Position numbers and translations under genes: made by a program | Shown: piece by piece, positions 25,000 through 39,900 of the stretch | Position numbering within the stretch: the first letter of the stretch is position 1 | Layout: every line of letters begins with the position of its first letter | Notes under the pieces: generated by a model | What the model was told of the DNA's origin: nothing | Databases searched by the model: none | The model's input: the letters and a program-made list of their open reading frames with translations, nothing else | Source: Campylorhamphus procurvoides | Lineage: Eukaryota; Chordata; Aves; Passeriformes; Dendrocolaptidae | Length of the DNA stretch: 64,000 nt | NCBI GenBank assembly: GCA_013396655.1 | Contig: WBMV01007376.1 | Location: 991,396-1,055,395 of the forward strand | Direction of reading: 5' to 3'

Positions 25000-27900
25000 A
25001 TACTCCAAGTGCAACCAGAGGATATGTTCTTAATCTGGTGATTTTCTTTGAAAGATGTGTTTAAACAGGACCCTATTCTTATTTTCTGATTATTCTGCTT
25101 TCAGTACAAGGAAGGTGACAGTGAACCATGGCTGACCACACAGCATTTCTGACTCTTGTAGTGTACTTACCTTGCTATGTTCCTGTGACAATATCCATGT
25201 TCTCATCCCTGGAACAGAGAGACTCAAGGTGTAAGGAAAATAAGGAAAACTGGGGAGGTCACCGTAGCTCCCACATCGTGGGAGAAAGAGGGCAGCCATG
25301 CAGCTCTTTCACAGTGTACTGAAAAGGTGAATTCTGCAAAACTTAGATCTTTTAAAATCCTTTCACTGAGACACTCTTTATCTCGGCAGCTGTCTCACTT
25401 GTCCCCTCATCAAGACATCCTTATGGGATATCATACATTAATCAATTTCTCTCCTTCCTGCTATTTTGTAACTACTGTTTACGTGTATCATCCTGTGTCT
25501 CTATTGTCCTTAATCCTCACTCACACCCTCCCACAACACCAATACAGCAAGATATTGCAGCAAAGAACACATCACCCACATTCAATACTAAACCTATAAC
25601 ATGCTGAATCACTTTCAAGGCTTGCAAAAGTGGGTGTAACAGCCACAGTATTAACTACTGATCACACTTTTGAACTGTTCTTGCTGCATGTTTTATTCAG
25701 AGGCTCTTGTCATGTGTATCAATGTGAGCCATCTCTTTTGTAAGTAAAGGACTGTTTAAATCTCCTTGTAAACAATAAGAAAGAGCTAAAATTGTTCTGA
25801 TGAATGTAGCATACTGTTGAAATGTTCATTCTCAGGTATGTCTTTGATTCACAATGCTTATAATGTACTATACTATCTAAATCAAGTGCTGCCCCTTGTC
25901 CCCATCTCCGATCAGCTTATGTAATCAATTACCTGCTAAAGAAAATTAGATATTTGTTGCTTCTACTGAAGAGAAACATGGAGCAGAAAAAGGTATGTTG
26001 CACAGTTCCTAATTCACCATGAAATTAAACTCTGGGGTTTTTTTTCTGCTAGTAATGTAAATTCAGGTGCTACAACTCTGACACAAAGAGTTTTTCTACA
26101 TTTAGGTCCATCAGCTGATTGTTGTAGGTCCTTTCCAACTGAAGTATTCTACTCTAGAGAAAGGAAGAATAGCAGAGAAAGAATGAAGACACAGATTGAA
26201 GTAATACCATATTACACACTGGTTTTAGTATGTTTATCTACATCAAACCAACCAAAGTTTACTTTGAGGTAGAGAAACTAGGCAGTAAGGTTACAGGAAT
26301 TTTCATCAGGAAAGTATTCAATTCTAAGGGCATTACATTTTGATACAGTGTACTGCAACTTCTGTTCCATAATTAAACCAGAACCCCTATACTGGACAGG
26401 CTCACTCAGCTTTGCCTTTCTATGAGTAATACACCTTCAGACCAATGCCTTGTTTTGATGTATTACAATGATAGACTGAAGAGTTCATGTAATATATCAT
26501 CACAGTCAGGAGTTGCTGGATGCTAAGGATTGAGAGACTGAGCCAGCTGTTTTCCTGATGTATTCTGCTAATGCATCACTGGATGATGGAAAATGATAAT
26601 GTATTACTTCAAAATGACACCACCCAGAAAAGGAAGAGTCCAGAGGTGCAGATTGTGTATAATGAGGTATTCAAAGTATGAAACAGGGCTGCAAACTCAC
26701 AGAACAAGATGTTGGCAATAAATCAGTTTTCTGTAATATTACATTAGCCATGTGCATACACAGGTGCACAGACACTGTTGTGTATAATCTAATTTCCAGT
26801 GCCTCTCTGTGATGCTGTGTTTGTGTAGACCAAAGATAACTCTAGCAACAGTTTTACCTTCATTCCTCTTACAACAGAACAGTTCACAATGCAAGCAATG
26901 CAGGACAAGGGATAGGGCAGAATTACGTTGTCTCAACAACTTCGAAGGTTTGGGATTCCTCCTCAGATTGAGGTACCATCAGAGTCACTCGGATGCTACT
27001 CTTTTAGTAAACTGAACCTGTCCATGGCAATGGCACAGATGGGAATGGCCTCTTTGCCCTTGATGGGAGTATTGCATCCCAGAAGGACAGAAGGGGCTGA
27101 CCCTGAGCACTACAGCTGTGATTGACTTTTACTGCAGGTTAACTGAAGGCAAGGAGGGCTCTTCTGGCCATCTTTTCATCCCTTCTTTGTTCATCTTTCA
27201 CCTGTTACACACACAGAGTCAGGCCAAAAAGTAATTGACCCCTAATTATTAATATCAGTTGAAAATTACTGGAAGGTAGCTGTTCTGAACATTTGCCAGC
27301 AAAACTTGATGAAGCAGATTGTGTTTGTGTCGAAGGATTTCCTCTGAATTTACTTCTAATCCTGGGCAACCATGGGAAAACAGAAAAAATGGAAAATTAT
27401 CTTTAAAAATCATGAGCTACACTTCTCCCAGATGGTCTTTAGAACACTTCTTGTTTGTTAAATGCAGTACTGTTTATAATTTTGTGTGTGTAACAATCAT
27501 TACATCATTGGCAAACCCTTGAAGATAAATAGGTCCTGCCCTCAAATTTTACACTCTTTATTTATGGAAAGTTTGCACTGCAAATGAAGGGTAAGTGTAT
27601 TTTACTAACGATAAGAATACTTTTCTGTCTGTTATCAGTTATTATAAATCATGAGACTAGAAGACATTAAATGTGGTTTTGTGGCATGTGATTCTGAGTC
27701 AAAAATATTCCAGTTTCATACATACAAAAGTTCATACCAGTACAACTCTGCTAGCCCAGATTTAATCAGAGATATTTGAAGAGGAGCCTTGCCTGTTAGA
27801 CCTCACATTGGATTGGGTAGAGATTGTATTCTTACATCTGATCCATTGCCAGTACCATAATTTACTGTCTTCGCCCTTGGTACTCCAAGGAGATGGGTCT

Positions 27901-30045
27901 TTTCCACCCCTGACTGCCATTCATCTCAAAGCCAATGCTTAGCACTTTGCAAGGACAAGTTCTGTAGAATCACATCTGTAATTTAGGTCCTGCATTGATT
28001 GTGGGTGCAAAATTCCAAGTGCAAATGACCCCAATAACCTATTGAAGGTTTTTTGATTTTTGAAAAGAAGAAGCACAAAAATTTTCTATGCTTGCTTCTT
28101 TGGACCACCTTGTTTTGTTTCCAAGATCATATACATGATTATCAATCAACCTTGAAGCACCAAAGAAACATTTTGCTCAGTCTTGGCTGCTCATGTTTTA
28201 TTTTATTTTTAAAGTATTTTTTATTTACCTTTGAATATTCTGCCTAACACATATATGGGGAAAAAGTTCACCTATCATGAGTTATGTTTGAAAGGGACTG
28301 GTGAAGAGTGCCAGATATATGTTCCCTCTGTGATACCGTTTTGTCACAGTAAAGTAATGATTATTAATATCTCCTTGACTGAGACTTCATCGAAATTGTA
28401 GTTCTGAACATGCAATCAGCTCAATAAGTGTTGTCCTGACCTAGAGTTGACTGGCCCTATCTGCTTCTATTACACACTGAGATGATGCTTCCTCTTTTAA
28501 TTTTTGGCACACAACAAGCATCTCATCTCTACTCTCTGTGTGGAAAAATTGCAAAACTTGTATTTAGCTCTCCTCATAAACTTGGACAATATGACATATT
28601 TCTAATCCAAATAATTGTTTAAGATTATTACAATGATAATTATTGCAGTGATAATAACACATTATTTCAGCTGACAATACATTAGTTCCATAGGGAGATA
28701 AACTGCAAGGCAAATGGATTTATCTTGATAGCAAAATGGATTACTATTAACTATGATTGTAATTTTTCCATCCATGCACAAAGAAATATCCCATTGAGTT
28801 CATTGTCTTTTGACTGACTGCTGGTAAGAACTTTCTCTACATTTATGTAACAGGACTGGATCCTGAAGTAGAACGATATTGTTCTTGTTATTTTGTATTG
28901 TCTAGACAAACTCCAAAGCCCTATACCTTTACATAGCACTTTAGATTCAGGACCTCTGGCTTTCAAAATGCCTCTTAAAATTAGGAAATGCAGGATAAAT
29001 AAGGGATAAAACCAACTGTGAACATATTAGGATGATACGGGGTAGATTCATAAATGAGAACAACAAACCTTAACCTGACGACTGTTTCCTGTATGTAGCA
29101 GCATGGAAGAGGTGGCTCTGCCTCCATGATCTTCCACCACTAAACCAGAGCTTTTGCTCTACTGGTGATAGGAGCTTTGAACAGAACTGTTCCAGCTATT
29201 ATTTTGGACTGTAGCAAGTAGTATCTTTTATCCCTGTTTTTTATTTTCAGTCTGAAAAGTACTTATGGACACCTGATCAAGAGAATGAGTTTCACAGTGA
29301 TTATGTTTCTGTAGAAAGGCAAACACACAGAACTGTATTGTTACAAATATTCAGCCCAAGTGTCTTTAAAGAGTTTTGGATCAGAACCTGAGTCAACATT
29401 TAACACTTATTTACCTAAACTATTATAATCCAAAACTGTTAAAAATCCATACATGTTTAGGTCATCTGGTTCATTCTTCTCCTGTATATTTATCACTGTG
29501 CTAGCTTTCTGATTTTGTCTTTATAACATATCTTTTTTTAAAAAATAAATTAATTAATCCAAGTCAAGTATATTATACAATTACTTGTAAATTTTGATAA
29601 TTGTTGTGGACATCTATTTGCTAAAAAATATATTTGACACCATAAGACTGACATTAATATGCAAATCAGTGAACTATAAAATTCATTTTCATGCCTCCAG
29701 GGCAGTATTTTTATAAATACAGAAACATAATCATGCATCCTCCAGAGGACTAAAAATAATTATACAAATTTACTACAAAGCCGAAGGCAGTGTCTCCTTT
29801 TAACTGTCTGGTTTTTATATCATTTAAATCTTGTTAAAACTTAATTACCAATTCTCTTCTGTTATTTAGGTAGAAGAACTGAGGTCTAAGTTTGCTGTTT
29901 AAGAGAGAGAACTTCATCAGAGAAACAAAGACACTAAGGCACAGATTGACAAAATAGGACAGTGCACAGAAACACTTGGCAAAGGAAAATTCATCACAGA
30001 GGACAATGGAAAACAGAATATACCTATATCTATCAACATTGTCAA
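25000..30045. other. No gene recognised apart from a CR1 tail
   Basis: AT-rich noncoding DNA. Open frames are under 91 codons, overlap freely on both strands and show no motifs. Confidence 0.6.
26112..26156 (+). mobile_element. CR1 LINE, 3' tail only
   Basis: The tract gattgttgtaggtcctttcc plus aactgaagtattctactct is the extreme 3' end of a CR1 in sense orientation, including the degraded terminal ATTCTATG-type repeats. Only about 45 bases remain. Confidence 0.75.
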
Positions 30046-30620
30046 AGCTTAACAGGTCCACAACTAAGTACCATGCAGCTGCTTCCTCATCCACTCCCTG
30101 CCTCTCCTGCCTCCCCAGGGTGGAATGGAAAGGATAATCAGGAGAAAATGTAAAACCTGTGGGTTGAGATAAGAATAGTTTAATAATCTAAATACAGTAA
30201 AATATAAGAATATTAATAATAGGAAGAAGAAAGAGGGGAATAAAACCCAAGAAAAACAAGTGGTGCCCTTGCAGGACTTGCCCACCACCTCCTGATCAAT
30301 GCCCAGCCCATCCCCAACAGAGATTGGCCCCCCACATGCAACTCCCCCCAGTTTATATACTGTCCATGACATCCTATGGTATGGAATATCCCTTCAAAAG
30401 GTTAGTGTCACCTCTCCTGGCCATGCTTCCCCCACTTCCTTATGCAGCTCCTCACTGACAGAGCATGAAACATCAAAAAGTCTTTAAGTTAGGGTAAGCA
30501 CTACTTATCAACAACTAAAACATCAGTATATCATCAACATGACTCTTTCAGTAAATCCAAAGCACATGGCTGTACAAGCTATAGGAAGAAAATTAACTCT
30601 CCCCAGCCAAAACCAGAACA
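30046..30620 (-). mobile_element. Avian endogenous retrovirus LTR, near full length
   Basis: Read on the minus strand it begins TGTTCTGGTTTTGGCTGGGG and carries the TATA box gtatataaactg (plus-strand positions about 30350-30362). It has a pyrimidine/AT-rich 3' part with an ATTAAA-type polyadenylation signal (about 30178) and ends in the eroded equivalent of the tggggttaaacc end. The plus strand shows ccatgacatcctatggtatggaatatccc and gtaagcactacttatcaacaactaaaacatcagt, both diagnostic of this family. No gag, pol or env lies next to it, so it is a solo LTR. Confidence 0.88.
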
Positions 30621-32582
30621 AACATCCACATAAAGTGGAACTGAGCTGATGTCTTGTATGACGGAGTATATATAAACCTAAATATAATATTTGCATCTAC
30701 AAATACATATGTACATGTGGTGATTTATTAATACTCGTATAGCTCAGGCTGTGTCCACCCATCGGGGGAGTTGCAGAACAAGTGCTTTCATCCTCTGTTT
30801 TTGTTCCCCCGCTGTTCTCTGGGAGATGATGGCTGCTCAGGTGTAAAAGTGAATAACTTGAAGTTCAAGGCTAGCATGGCTACAGGATTTAGTCAACATG
30901 TGAAGCAGGCCCATTTTATCAAAAGTTTCTCCTGTATGAATACCTGTGAATCCATGTTTATGTTTTAAGGTGTTTCTGAAGAAGATAATCTGCTTTTTTC
31001 CTCCATGGCTCACAGAGAAGGGCACAATGGCAACTCTACCTCTATATCAGAGGTATGAGGTCAGGGAGAGGATCTCAGCTTTGTACCTCAAATAAAGCAT
31101 CTGGGAAGCAATTTAAAAAGTAATGTTGTACTGACAAAACCTGTTTGTTTGGACTGATTTACAGAGGATTCTGTACCCACAATGTCTTCTCTCTTTACAT
31201 TAAAGGTAAAGCAGACAGTAGACCATAAGGCTTCTCTGCATTACAGTGATGTGTTCCCTCGTCCCTTTTCTCCAGTTTCACCTTTGCTGCCAAGAAAGAT
31301 GAGGAATCTAGAAAACAGGGTAGCTTCTTGATTTCCTCCATCAGCAATACACATCCCATCGACATGGAGACTGCTGCCTCAGGTCTCTTCTTTGTGTCAT
31401 GTTTGCCAGCTAGTGTTTAGTAACAAGTGCCACAGTCTGCTCCTCTGCTTTGAACTGGAACACGTTTCTGTTAGCTCTTGTATCCAACTGAAAGCAGCTT
31501 TGTATTGATTTAATTCACCCTTTTTAGTATGACCATACTCACAATGAGGGATTCACATCCAAACTTCCAGCTATTGCACAATTGCCACTGGGCAGAAATT
31601 CAAGAGATTTGGCACAGCATCTGGTTGGGAATCAATTCCCATTCACTCATTCTGTCCAGTGCATGCCTTCCTTTTGACTGAAATGCCAGGCATTTGTCAG
31701 CAATATTGATGCCAGTGATGGTCACCCTCATAGCACTTCTCTGGCCTTTTGGGTGGCGTATTCATCGTGTTTTAATGGAAATAAGAGATGCAAAATATTA
31801 GAGGAGGCAGTATGTTAGAGATTTCACACACTTGCCTTATTGCATTAACAAATAACTTGTTCATTTACAAATATACAAATTCATCCTATTTGTGATTGAC
31901 ACTTAGTATGCCTCGATTTTTTTCTAGAATGACAATGCTTAATATCTAAGATGCCAAAATTATGTTTTTATTTAACTGCATAGACTACTCACAAATCTTG
32001 TAACTTTCATATATAAAAGGTATCCTTCAGAGCTAGAAGTTAATAAGACCTTTTGATTTGTAAAACCTTGAAATTAAAATCAGGTGTTAAAATAGGCTGT
32101 CATTTGCAACTGTGCAAGTGAACTTGAAGTTGAGGAATTTTCTGAGCTGGACTAGGTTGTAAATATGTTGGTTTCATTTGGCTGTAAATACATTTACTTC
32201 TAATCATTGTTTGCCATGCAGCACGACCTCGGTGAGTGTGAAAACGGAAGTGTGATATTTTCCAGGTTGTTTCTAGTCAGGCAAAAGTTACAAAACAGCC
32301 CAAAGATGACCTTGCTAAAGCTGACCCTGCTTTCTGTGCAGAAAACACTGCCTTAAATATTTTAAATACAAAACGTGTCTCTGTTTCTTGCTGTGGTAGA
32401 ATTATCAGATTCATTTTCCCCAGCTGGAAGCTATGGATCTGTACTTCTTGCAACCGAGCTGTGCGATTTTGTCAGCTTTAAGGTAAACCTGATGGAGTTG
32501 GGAGCTTTCCTGAACCTACTCAAGCTATAAGCAATGTGACACAGCATTACGGAGCCTTGTGACTCTAGGGGAAAAGGGCAGA

Positions 32583-32885
32583 GAATCACAGAATATGCTG
32601 AGTTGGAAGGGACCCACAAGGATCCTTGAGTCCAACCCTTAGCCCTGCACAGGACCCTGTGCCCGAGAGTATTGTCCAAACACGTCTTGAACTCTGTCAG
32701 TCCTGGTGCTGTGACCACTGCCCTGGGGAGCCTGGTCAGTGCCCAGCCACCCTCTGGGTGAAGAACCTTTTTCTAATAAACCTAAACCTCCCTTGACATA
32801 ACTTCAGGCCATTTTCTCCTGTTCTGTCACTGGTCACCACAGAGAAGAGATCAGTGCCTGCCCCTCCTCTTCCCCTCATGAGAGG
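32583..32885 (-). mobile_element. CR1 LINE, 3' end
   Basis: The plus strand gives the reverse complement of an avian CR1 3' end: agaatcacagaat, gagttggaagggacccacaa, gagtccaaccctt, cctgtgcccgagag, cctggggagcctggtcagtg, ctgttctgtcactggtcacc and gcccctcctcttcccctcat. It is truncated at its 5' end, as usual, and codes for nothing. Its low divergence compared with the other CR1 pieces here suggests a younger subfamily. Confidence 0.93.
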
Positions 32886-32889
32886 CTGG

Positions 32890-35800
32890 AAAACCACAAA
32901 GATATACCTGGGTAAGGTAATTGAGAAAGTGTTGTGAGCACATTTAAGAAATGTAATTTATTTGAACGGTCCAACTAAATGAGGTTTTATTGCTAGGCAT
33001 AGGTTTTCCAGTGGTATTTCAAGAAAATATCAAAGATCACAGAAATAGCAGGAGCTTGTCAAATTCAAAAATTGTTCCCAAGTTAATTGCAAGCACCTTT
33101 ACCATCATAGTTCTGCAAAATGTGACATATTTAAATATTGCCAAAGAATACACTTCTTAAATGTCAATATGTTTTTAGGACACATAAAGGCTCCAAGATG
33201 TATATTAAAAAAACCCAGATTCCTCAGATGGGTGCCACAGAAAATCTTTCTCCAAAGAAGCTTTAGAAATTTCAGTGTAATGTGAACTATTAATGTGATG
33301 CTGTGACAGCTCTTGAGAGAGCTATGATTATCAGGCTTGTTTGGACTGGACTATGTCAGACAACCACAGTCTGAAAACTCAGTGTTCAGCCTTACTTGCT
33401 CTAATGTACCTTAGAAAGTCAGTCATAAGAGGAGCCAGTGCCTGCTCAACACTGTACCCTGCTCTTGCCATGCATTGGAGGCCTGCAATTCCCAATTAAT
33501 GCCTACATGTGAAATGGGAAAAAAACTCCCTTTGGTTTGTTTGAGGCTTGGGAAATACTAACTTTTATCATTCGTCTGAGCAGCTGGTGACAGCAGAGCT
33601 GAAGTGCCAAAGAGGTAGGCAGTGGGAGGTTTACAGCCTGTCTGTTTACGTTGCCTTGTCTCCTTTGTGCTGTATTCCTCTGTAGCACATCCTGTCCATT
33701 TGTCACCAAGAAATAAGATATAGTGACCAAGAGAAAGTTGCTTCAAGTGAAGGATTAATTTCATACCATGTAAGAAAGATGGCTATTGATACTGCATGAG
33801 GGAACACTTATCATGCTGATGGATTTTGTGTACCTGATAGTGTCAGGCACCAAAGATTCAGTTTCAACATAGCTTCCTTTGCAGCTTTTGCAAGTTCTGA
33901 AGCTCAGTGAAGCACCAGCACGTTTTAAAGTTGAAGCGTTTCTTCATGAGAGGGCATGGCTGGATTGAATCCTACCTACTCAGTGTAAGATCCTAATCCA
34001 GTCATTCTTTACTAGCTCTGATGAGATACTGAATAGAGAGTAAGGTTCCAAAGCCTTTCAGTTGTCACATATCAACAGCGGCTAATTGTGGAGGGAAAAA
34101 ATGATCTTTTCATTAATACTAAATGGATCTTTAACATATAGATACTAAATTCCTTAGAAGTTAAAAAATTTACTTTGTGCCTCACATTCCTCAAAGGGAA
34201 CATGCAAACATTTTCAGAAGCTTTCATGGGAGGCAAAATACTGTGTATTTCTTTTCTCATTGCCAGGAGCAGTGTAACTGCACAAGGCCTGACAATGGGC
34301 TAGGCTGAGAACAAGACTATGTGACACACTGGAGGCCTTTGGGTCGGTGAAGGAAGAGTTATTCTGAGTGGGATGTGACAGTTCCCAGGAGCAAAGCTGC
34401 AGTCATAGTATAGCAGACTTACAGTGTCAAGGCTGTGTTACACCCTCCAGTGTCTGCTCTTTTCTCCAGTTCTGTACTGCCTAGCCCAGGTTACTTAAAG
34501 TTAAATTATTGAAAAGTGTAAAGAAAAAGAGTTCAAAACACATCAGGACACACTTCCCATCATATTAGGCTGCAAAATTCTGTTCTGATTTAGGAAATAA
34601 ACATACCAGCTCTACCTCTCTTTAATTTGGTGGTGTTGTAAAGGATAGAGTAATTTACAAAAATGTGGTATACAGCTCTGAGATGAAGAAGATACTTGTA
34701 TACTTTTTACAGATTTCTCTGTTCCCATTGGGCAATGGAAAATCAAAGGCTTGTAATATTGATCCTTACTGCTTTAAAATCTTTTGAGACAGGGAAGAGG
34801 TTTAGGTTTCAACATGTCCAGATGTCACTATCTGTATCTTTGAGAATACAATCCCAGTCTTCAAATAAAAGGAGTGACTGGAAAATTGTTGATGGCCATA
34901 CGAAATAACAACATACTGAAATTAAAAAGTCAAATAAATGACCATAATAGCTGTCCAGAAAACTGCTGAATGCCTCAAAGGAGTATGGGCTTTTCAGCTG
35001 TCTTCCAGTATGCTTTAAGGCAGTGTCAATGCAGAGCTGCATACGTATCTTTCTGTAGAAGGCCCATGGGGGAATTCAAAGCAAGTCAGGAAACCCTATG
35101 TATCAAGACCATATCTTGGCTGCTGCATAGGTGGAGTTTTAGTTTATCCCAAGTTATTGCTCATTAACAGTTTTGTAATCCCAGGGATTATTCATGCCAC
35201 TATTTGGAAGACTGGTTGATCATCTATTGACCAATGAAGAAAGCAAGACAAATCAAGTTGTTGCTTAAAATTAACTTAATGATTGACCTACTGGAGTTCA
35301 TACCTCATTTTGATTAAATATTGAAAAGTTATGCTGCTGCAAAGTAACAAATTAAAAATATTTTGTTACTCTGGTTCCTTACGGATCAATATCAAAAACA
35401 CAACGGTCCTGGTGAATAACAGAAACAAATTACTGCAAGTTTCAAGGGGAGTTCATGTTAGCATATCAGTCATTAGTCCAATTAAAAAATGTTTGTCTCC
35501 AGAGATGAATTGTTAGCCATATCCTGGAAGAACTAGAATATCTCCTGAATCACAGATATTTAAAACAGTGATTGCAAAACACATTATTGAGATATACAAT
35601 ATTTGCATGGTTTGCATGTAGAATGAAAATTTTGTGGTTTCCCTATTGAGGCTGTTGTTAACAAATTGCTAGATCACCCAGAAGACTTGCTGAGATCAGA
35701 GAACAAGCCTGCATAAAAAGATCAGCCTAATACTAAAGATTCTCAGAACTGTGGGCTTAAAAAAAATAGCATTATCCATTCGTTTGAAAATAGCTATAGA

Positions 35801-36775
35801 AGCCATGGGGAAACAGTATCCAGCTGTCAGTCTGAGCATCGGTGGGAGCTGCTCATGCAAAGTAAAGGCCAGAACTGAGTGTTACATGCCATATATTGCC
35901 AGTCTTACTGAAGTAAAATTGAAATACTCACCCAGGTTGTCCTTTAGAATTTGTAACTGCTTTTTAATTTGTAACAAAAGTAGCAAAATATGTGAACTAT
36001 ATTTTGGTTTCTTTGTGTATGAGATCACTTATTTAATGTTCTTTAGACTAATACAATTTTCAGGTTTTGCTAGTTAAACCCCAGGATATGTGAGTAAAAT
36101 AGGGAAAAAGAGCAGAAGACAATTTATTAGTAAAGAAAGACTTGTATTTTCAGGTAACAATAAGCTTCAGTAAAGGGGAGGTTTGGGAAGAAGAACAGAT
36201 TTAGTGTCAGAAGAAATATCCAAACTAATAATCAAAATATATATGAAAACCAGTTCTGAACAATTTTTACCATTGCTGGTACTGACTCACAATTTATCAA
36301 GCTGGCATCTTGGTAGAAGATATTGAAATGTCCACAAGGTTCAAATTTTATTACCTGATTAGTAAATCTGCACGTTTCCTTTTTTATTTTTCTTTCGTAG
36401 ATGTATTTCTGCAAAACCATATTAATTTTGATAAGGAATACATTTCTGCAGTTTTTGTTTAAACTGTAAAAGAAGATTATCTCCATGACCCAAAGTTCAA
36501 GTCAAAATTTGTGCAAGAAAATTTCAGCTGCTGCTTCACACAGTGCTTGAGTTTTAACATCATTAGAGTCCAGCAGGGAGGAAATTTCTTCAGCTCAAAA
36601 TTTAAAAATTTTGCTTCTTTCAGCTCTTGTTTTGTTTCTGCAAAGAACTCACTTCATACATATAGCCAATTAAAAACACTGGAGAAAAAATATTTTGAAT
36701 GTCAAATTATTTTTGTACTGTGAGAATGGGTTGTATATCATGGCCATGCTTCATTTGGAGGCTTCTGACCTTCCA
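32890..36775. other. No gene recognised
   Basis: Noncoding text without identifiable exons, repeats or RNA genes. The 108-codon frame at 35751-36077 has no domain and no splice context. Confidence 0.6.
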
Positions 36776-36777
36776 AA

Positions 36778-36945
36778 AATAGCTGAGCTGCAGAGTCTCT
36801 GCACGACGACCCAAAAGATGTGAATTTAATCCTGGTTCTCTCGGTGATCTGCAGGGTGACCTTGGGCAATCTCTGTGTCATTTTCATTCTTGCTAGAATG
36901 AAAATAATAATACTTACTGCCTTTGCAAAGCATTTTTAGAGCAAA
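36778..36945 (+). mobile_element. Ancient MIR-type SINE
   Basis: Landmarks: gcagagtctctgcacgacga, ttaatcctggttctctcggt, gcagggtgaccttgggcaat, ctctgtgtcattttcattc and gaaaataataatacttactg. This is the CORE-SINE middle (gtgaccttgggcaagtcac) followed by the tail (aaaatggggataataatacctacc). Confidence 0.78.
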
Positions 36946-36949
36946 GCAT

Positions 36950-39900
36950 ATGAATCGATAACATCTTCTCCTTAAGTATGTGAAATAGCAGAGGAAACTC
37001 TTCCCACTTGCATTACTGTGTTTTTAGCATTTAGAAATGTGAAATTATAAAGATTATTGCATGGAAGGCAGAAGCTCAGAAGTGTTCCCCTGATCAATAA
37101 GTTGCCAGCTGGAACGGAAAGAAAAACAAGATAATGCACTATTTAGTGTAACAAAGATTAAAATATATACTTTCAATGTGAGTATGGCTGCTGCCAGTGC
37201 AGTCATACTGTATTATCTTGCTGGCCTGCTTACTGGTGTGGCAGTAGAATTGTATAAAATATACAAACAGTTTGAAATCCTTACATTAGTTTTCAAAATT
37301 TCCTATTTTTCTGGAGAGATCTGTCAGTAGATAGAAGAAGAAAGCTGGACTGAAGTGCTTTGACCACATGTGTGAGCCTTGTTCTGCATGCGGGAACTTC
37401 CTTCCCCCTGGGATGCTGCTGGACTTTCCCACAGCAGATAAATAGCACAGTATGGTTTACAAGCACGATTTTTCATTTGTGTTCATAGGCTTGCTGACCT
37501 GGAGAGCCAGTTTGGGGTCCATGCAGATGGATTAATTGGGCTTGAGTATTTGTATGCTGATTGTATGCTATCTCTTAAGATTTTATATCAGGCACTACAC
37601 AAGTTCAGCGTCATCTACTGTGCAGCCTAGGTGAGCCCTGGCAGTTATAAAGTATTTTAAACAATCTGCTTAACTGCATTAAAAGTACACTGTTTGAATG
37701 ATATTCAGGAAACTGTTAGGCTAAAGCAATTCTGCCTTGGCAATGTTCAACTAATTTGCAATGTTTTTTCCTGTGGATTACAGCTGCTCTTTATATCATT
37801 TGTTAGTCTCATCTGTAGCAGAGCCCTGCTTGCTACTACTGAGCCTGCAGCTTCCTCCTGTTCTCCTTCCCTCTGTTTTCTCATCACTGCCTGTCAAGCT
37901 CTTCATTGAAGGGAAAACTTTGGGAACAGTCCATGAGAGAAGGTGAGCAGTGAAATCCAGGCTTCTTACTTGCCAGCCACACTTGGAGCCTTGACCCTGA
38001 ACGAGGAAGAATGCTTGTGCCAATGAGTCCCTCTGCTCCATACCAAATATACATCACTACTCAGCCAGGGGACCAAAGTCTCTTCTGCCAGGGGACAAAG
38101 TGAGATGTTGTCCTGTGAACCTGGCTGGAACAGTGTGAGGAATTTGGGCTTACAGCTGCCCCTTACAGCATCTCAGCTGGGAGTGTCTGCTCAGCACTGG
38201 CCGAGTGCCCATAACAGAGCCCAAGCATTTCCAAGTACTTTCTCAGTGGGGGCATGAGGTAACATAGCTGTGCTGCAAGGGAGCCCTTCCCAGAGAAACA
38301 GGAGCAGCTTCCAGGTGCCTCAGGAGCCTTTAGAGGAAAGCCAGTAAGCAGGGCCATGTCTGTGGAGTGATCTGACATTGTCACCTGAGGGACCTCCCCT
38401 ATAGGGCTGCTGTGGAGGCACAGAGCAGGGCATGGCTGCTGTGCATCCCAGCTCCTCCAAAATGAGCAGGCTGCAACTGCCTGCGGCTCTGTGCTCCATA
38501 GGCACGGAAGGCAGCCTTGGCTGTTTGTGCTGCATGCCCAGCCCAGTCACCTCTCTGCCTCCCTGCCAGGAAAAAGGCACTCGCAATACAGGAGAGAAAG
38601 GCTACTGAGAATAAAAGCAAGAATTGTATACCAACAAACTTGCTTTGATTTTCATTAAGTGTAAAGTAAACCTTTAATAGGCATTGGAATCAACCCATCA
38701 TGAAGATTGTTTGAATATTCCATCCCTGCCACATGGGCAAGAATCAGGGGGTAGTTTGTCCAGAGATCAAGTCTCACCCTTTCTATTCAGAAATCCCCCT
38801 TACTGTTCCATTAAACTGCCCAAATGTCTCCCAAAAGCCACTATTAAAGTATCTAATAATCTGGATTACAAATATTAGGATAGTATGAGGTAAAATCATT
38901 AGACAATCTTAGCATAAACTAAAATAAGATTGTAATGTTTATCCATTTTACTTGATGTACATGCAAAAAAGAAAATTTGCTGTTGGGTGTGGTATAATGT
39001 TTATGATTAAATGCTTTATTCATACTTGTATGTCAATCTATTAGTGTGCTGTTAATTCAAATGTTACTATGATGTATTTTATCACTGTTAGCACATTTAT
39101 CACAGGTAGATGTGAAACTTAGACAAAGGTGTACATTCTCATTAATGATGAGCAGCCTATTCATCTTACTAGAGTGTAATTAATGTTAGTTACAATCCTT
39201 AATTTTTCACTGTTTGTCATGGTGCATATTTAGCAGTTCTTCTGTCCTTTATCAATCTGCTCTCCTATCATATGAGCACATCAAAAAGATGTATGTAAGT
39301 ATCTGACCAGTTTTGAAGCCTAATTTTTATACTTTTCCAAGAACTGCAATATTTTTATTCTTATCCTGTAAGCAGCACAGTTAGTTAAAAAACAGACTGT
39401 AAAGTGTTGACCACTACTTTAGGTTCTGGGTTAGGTTTTTTTGCAATAGTAGTACAACAATCCGCTAATGAAGTAAAGCAGGGTGAAGACAGAGGTACTA
39501 CCTGCCATAGCATTGTGCTGTCCTTGTGTGAGGTTGGTCTCAATTGTTCTGCTGCATTTTCAATTACATGCTTTTTGTGTTATTAAGAATGTTAGTGCTA
39601 GTTAAATAGGTTGTGTGAGTAATACAGCTCCAAAAACAATAGAAGCATGGTGTATCTGAAAAGAGTTATTTGGTAAATAAGTGCTACAACAGATTGTCGT
39701 TATACCTTGGGAGCATTGCTTTGTCAATAATGTTGTTAGCAGTCACAGAGCCAAACCACAGTCCCTTGTGCAGCGGTGCAAGAGGGGAAGAAGTTATGGC
39801 TAATGTGTCACACAGCAGGAGGGAAACAAGCTGTGCAGGGGTGGGTAAAAGAGAGTGAGCACTGAACACATTCTTGGATTTGCTCCCCAGCATGCCAACA

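Noticed and set aside
27215..27245. Mariner-like end (caggccaaaaagtaattgac)
   Set aside because: No partner inverted repeat and no transposase relic nearby.
37485..37630. Exon-like frame after gtgttcatag (LADLESQFGVHADG...)
   Set aside because: About 47 open codons with a plausible acceptor, but no donor in frame before the stop and no recognised family; probably chance.
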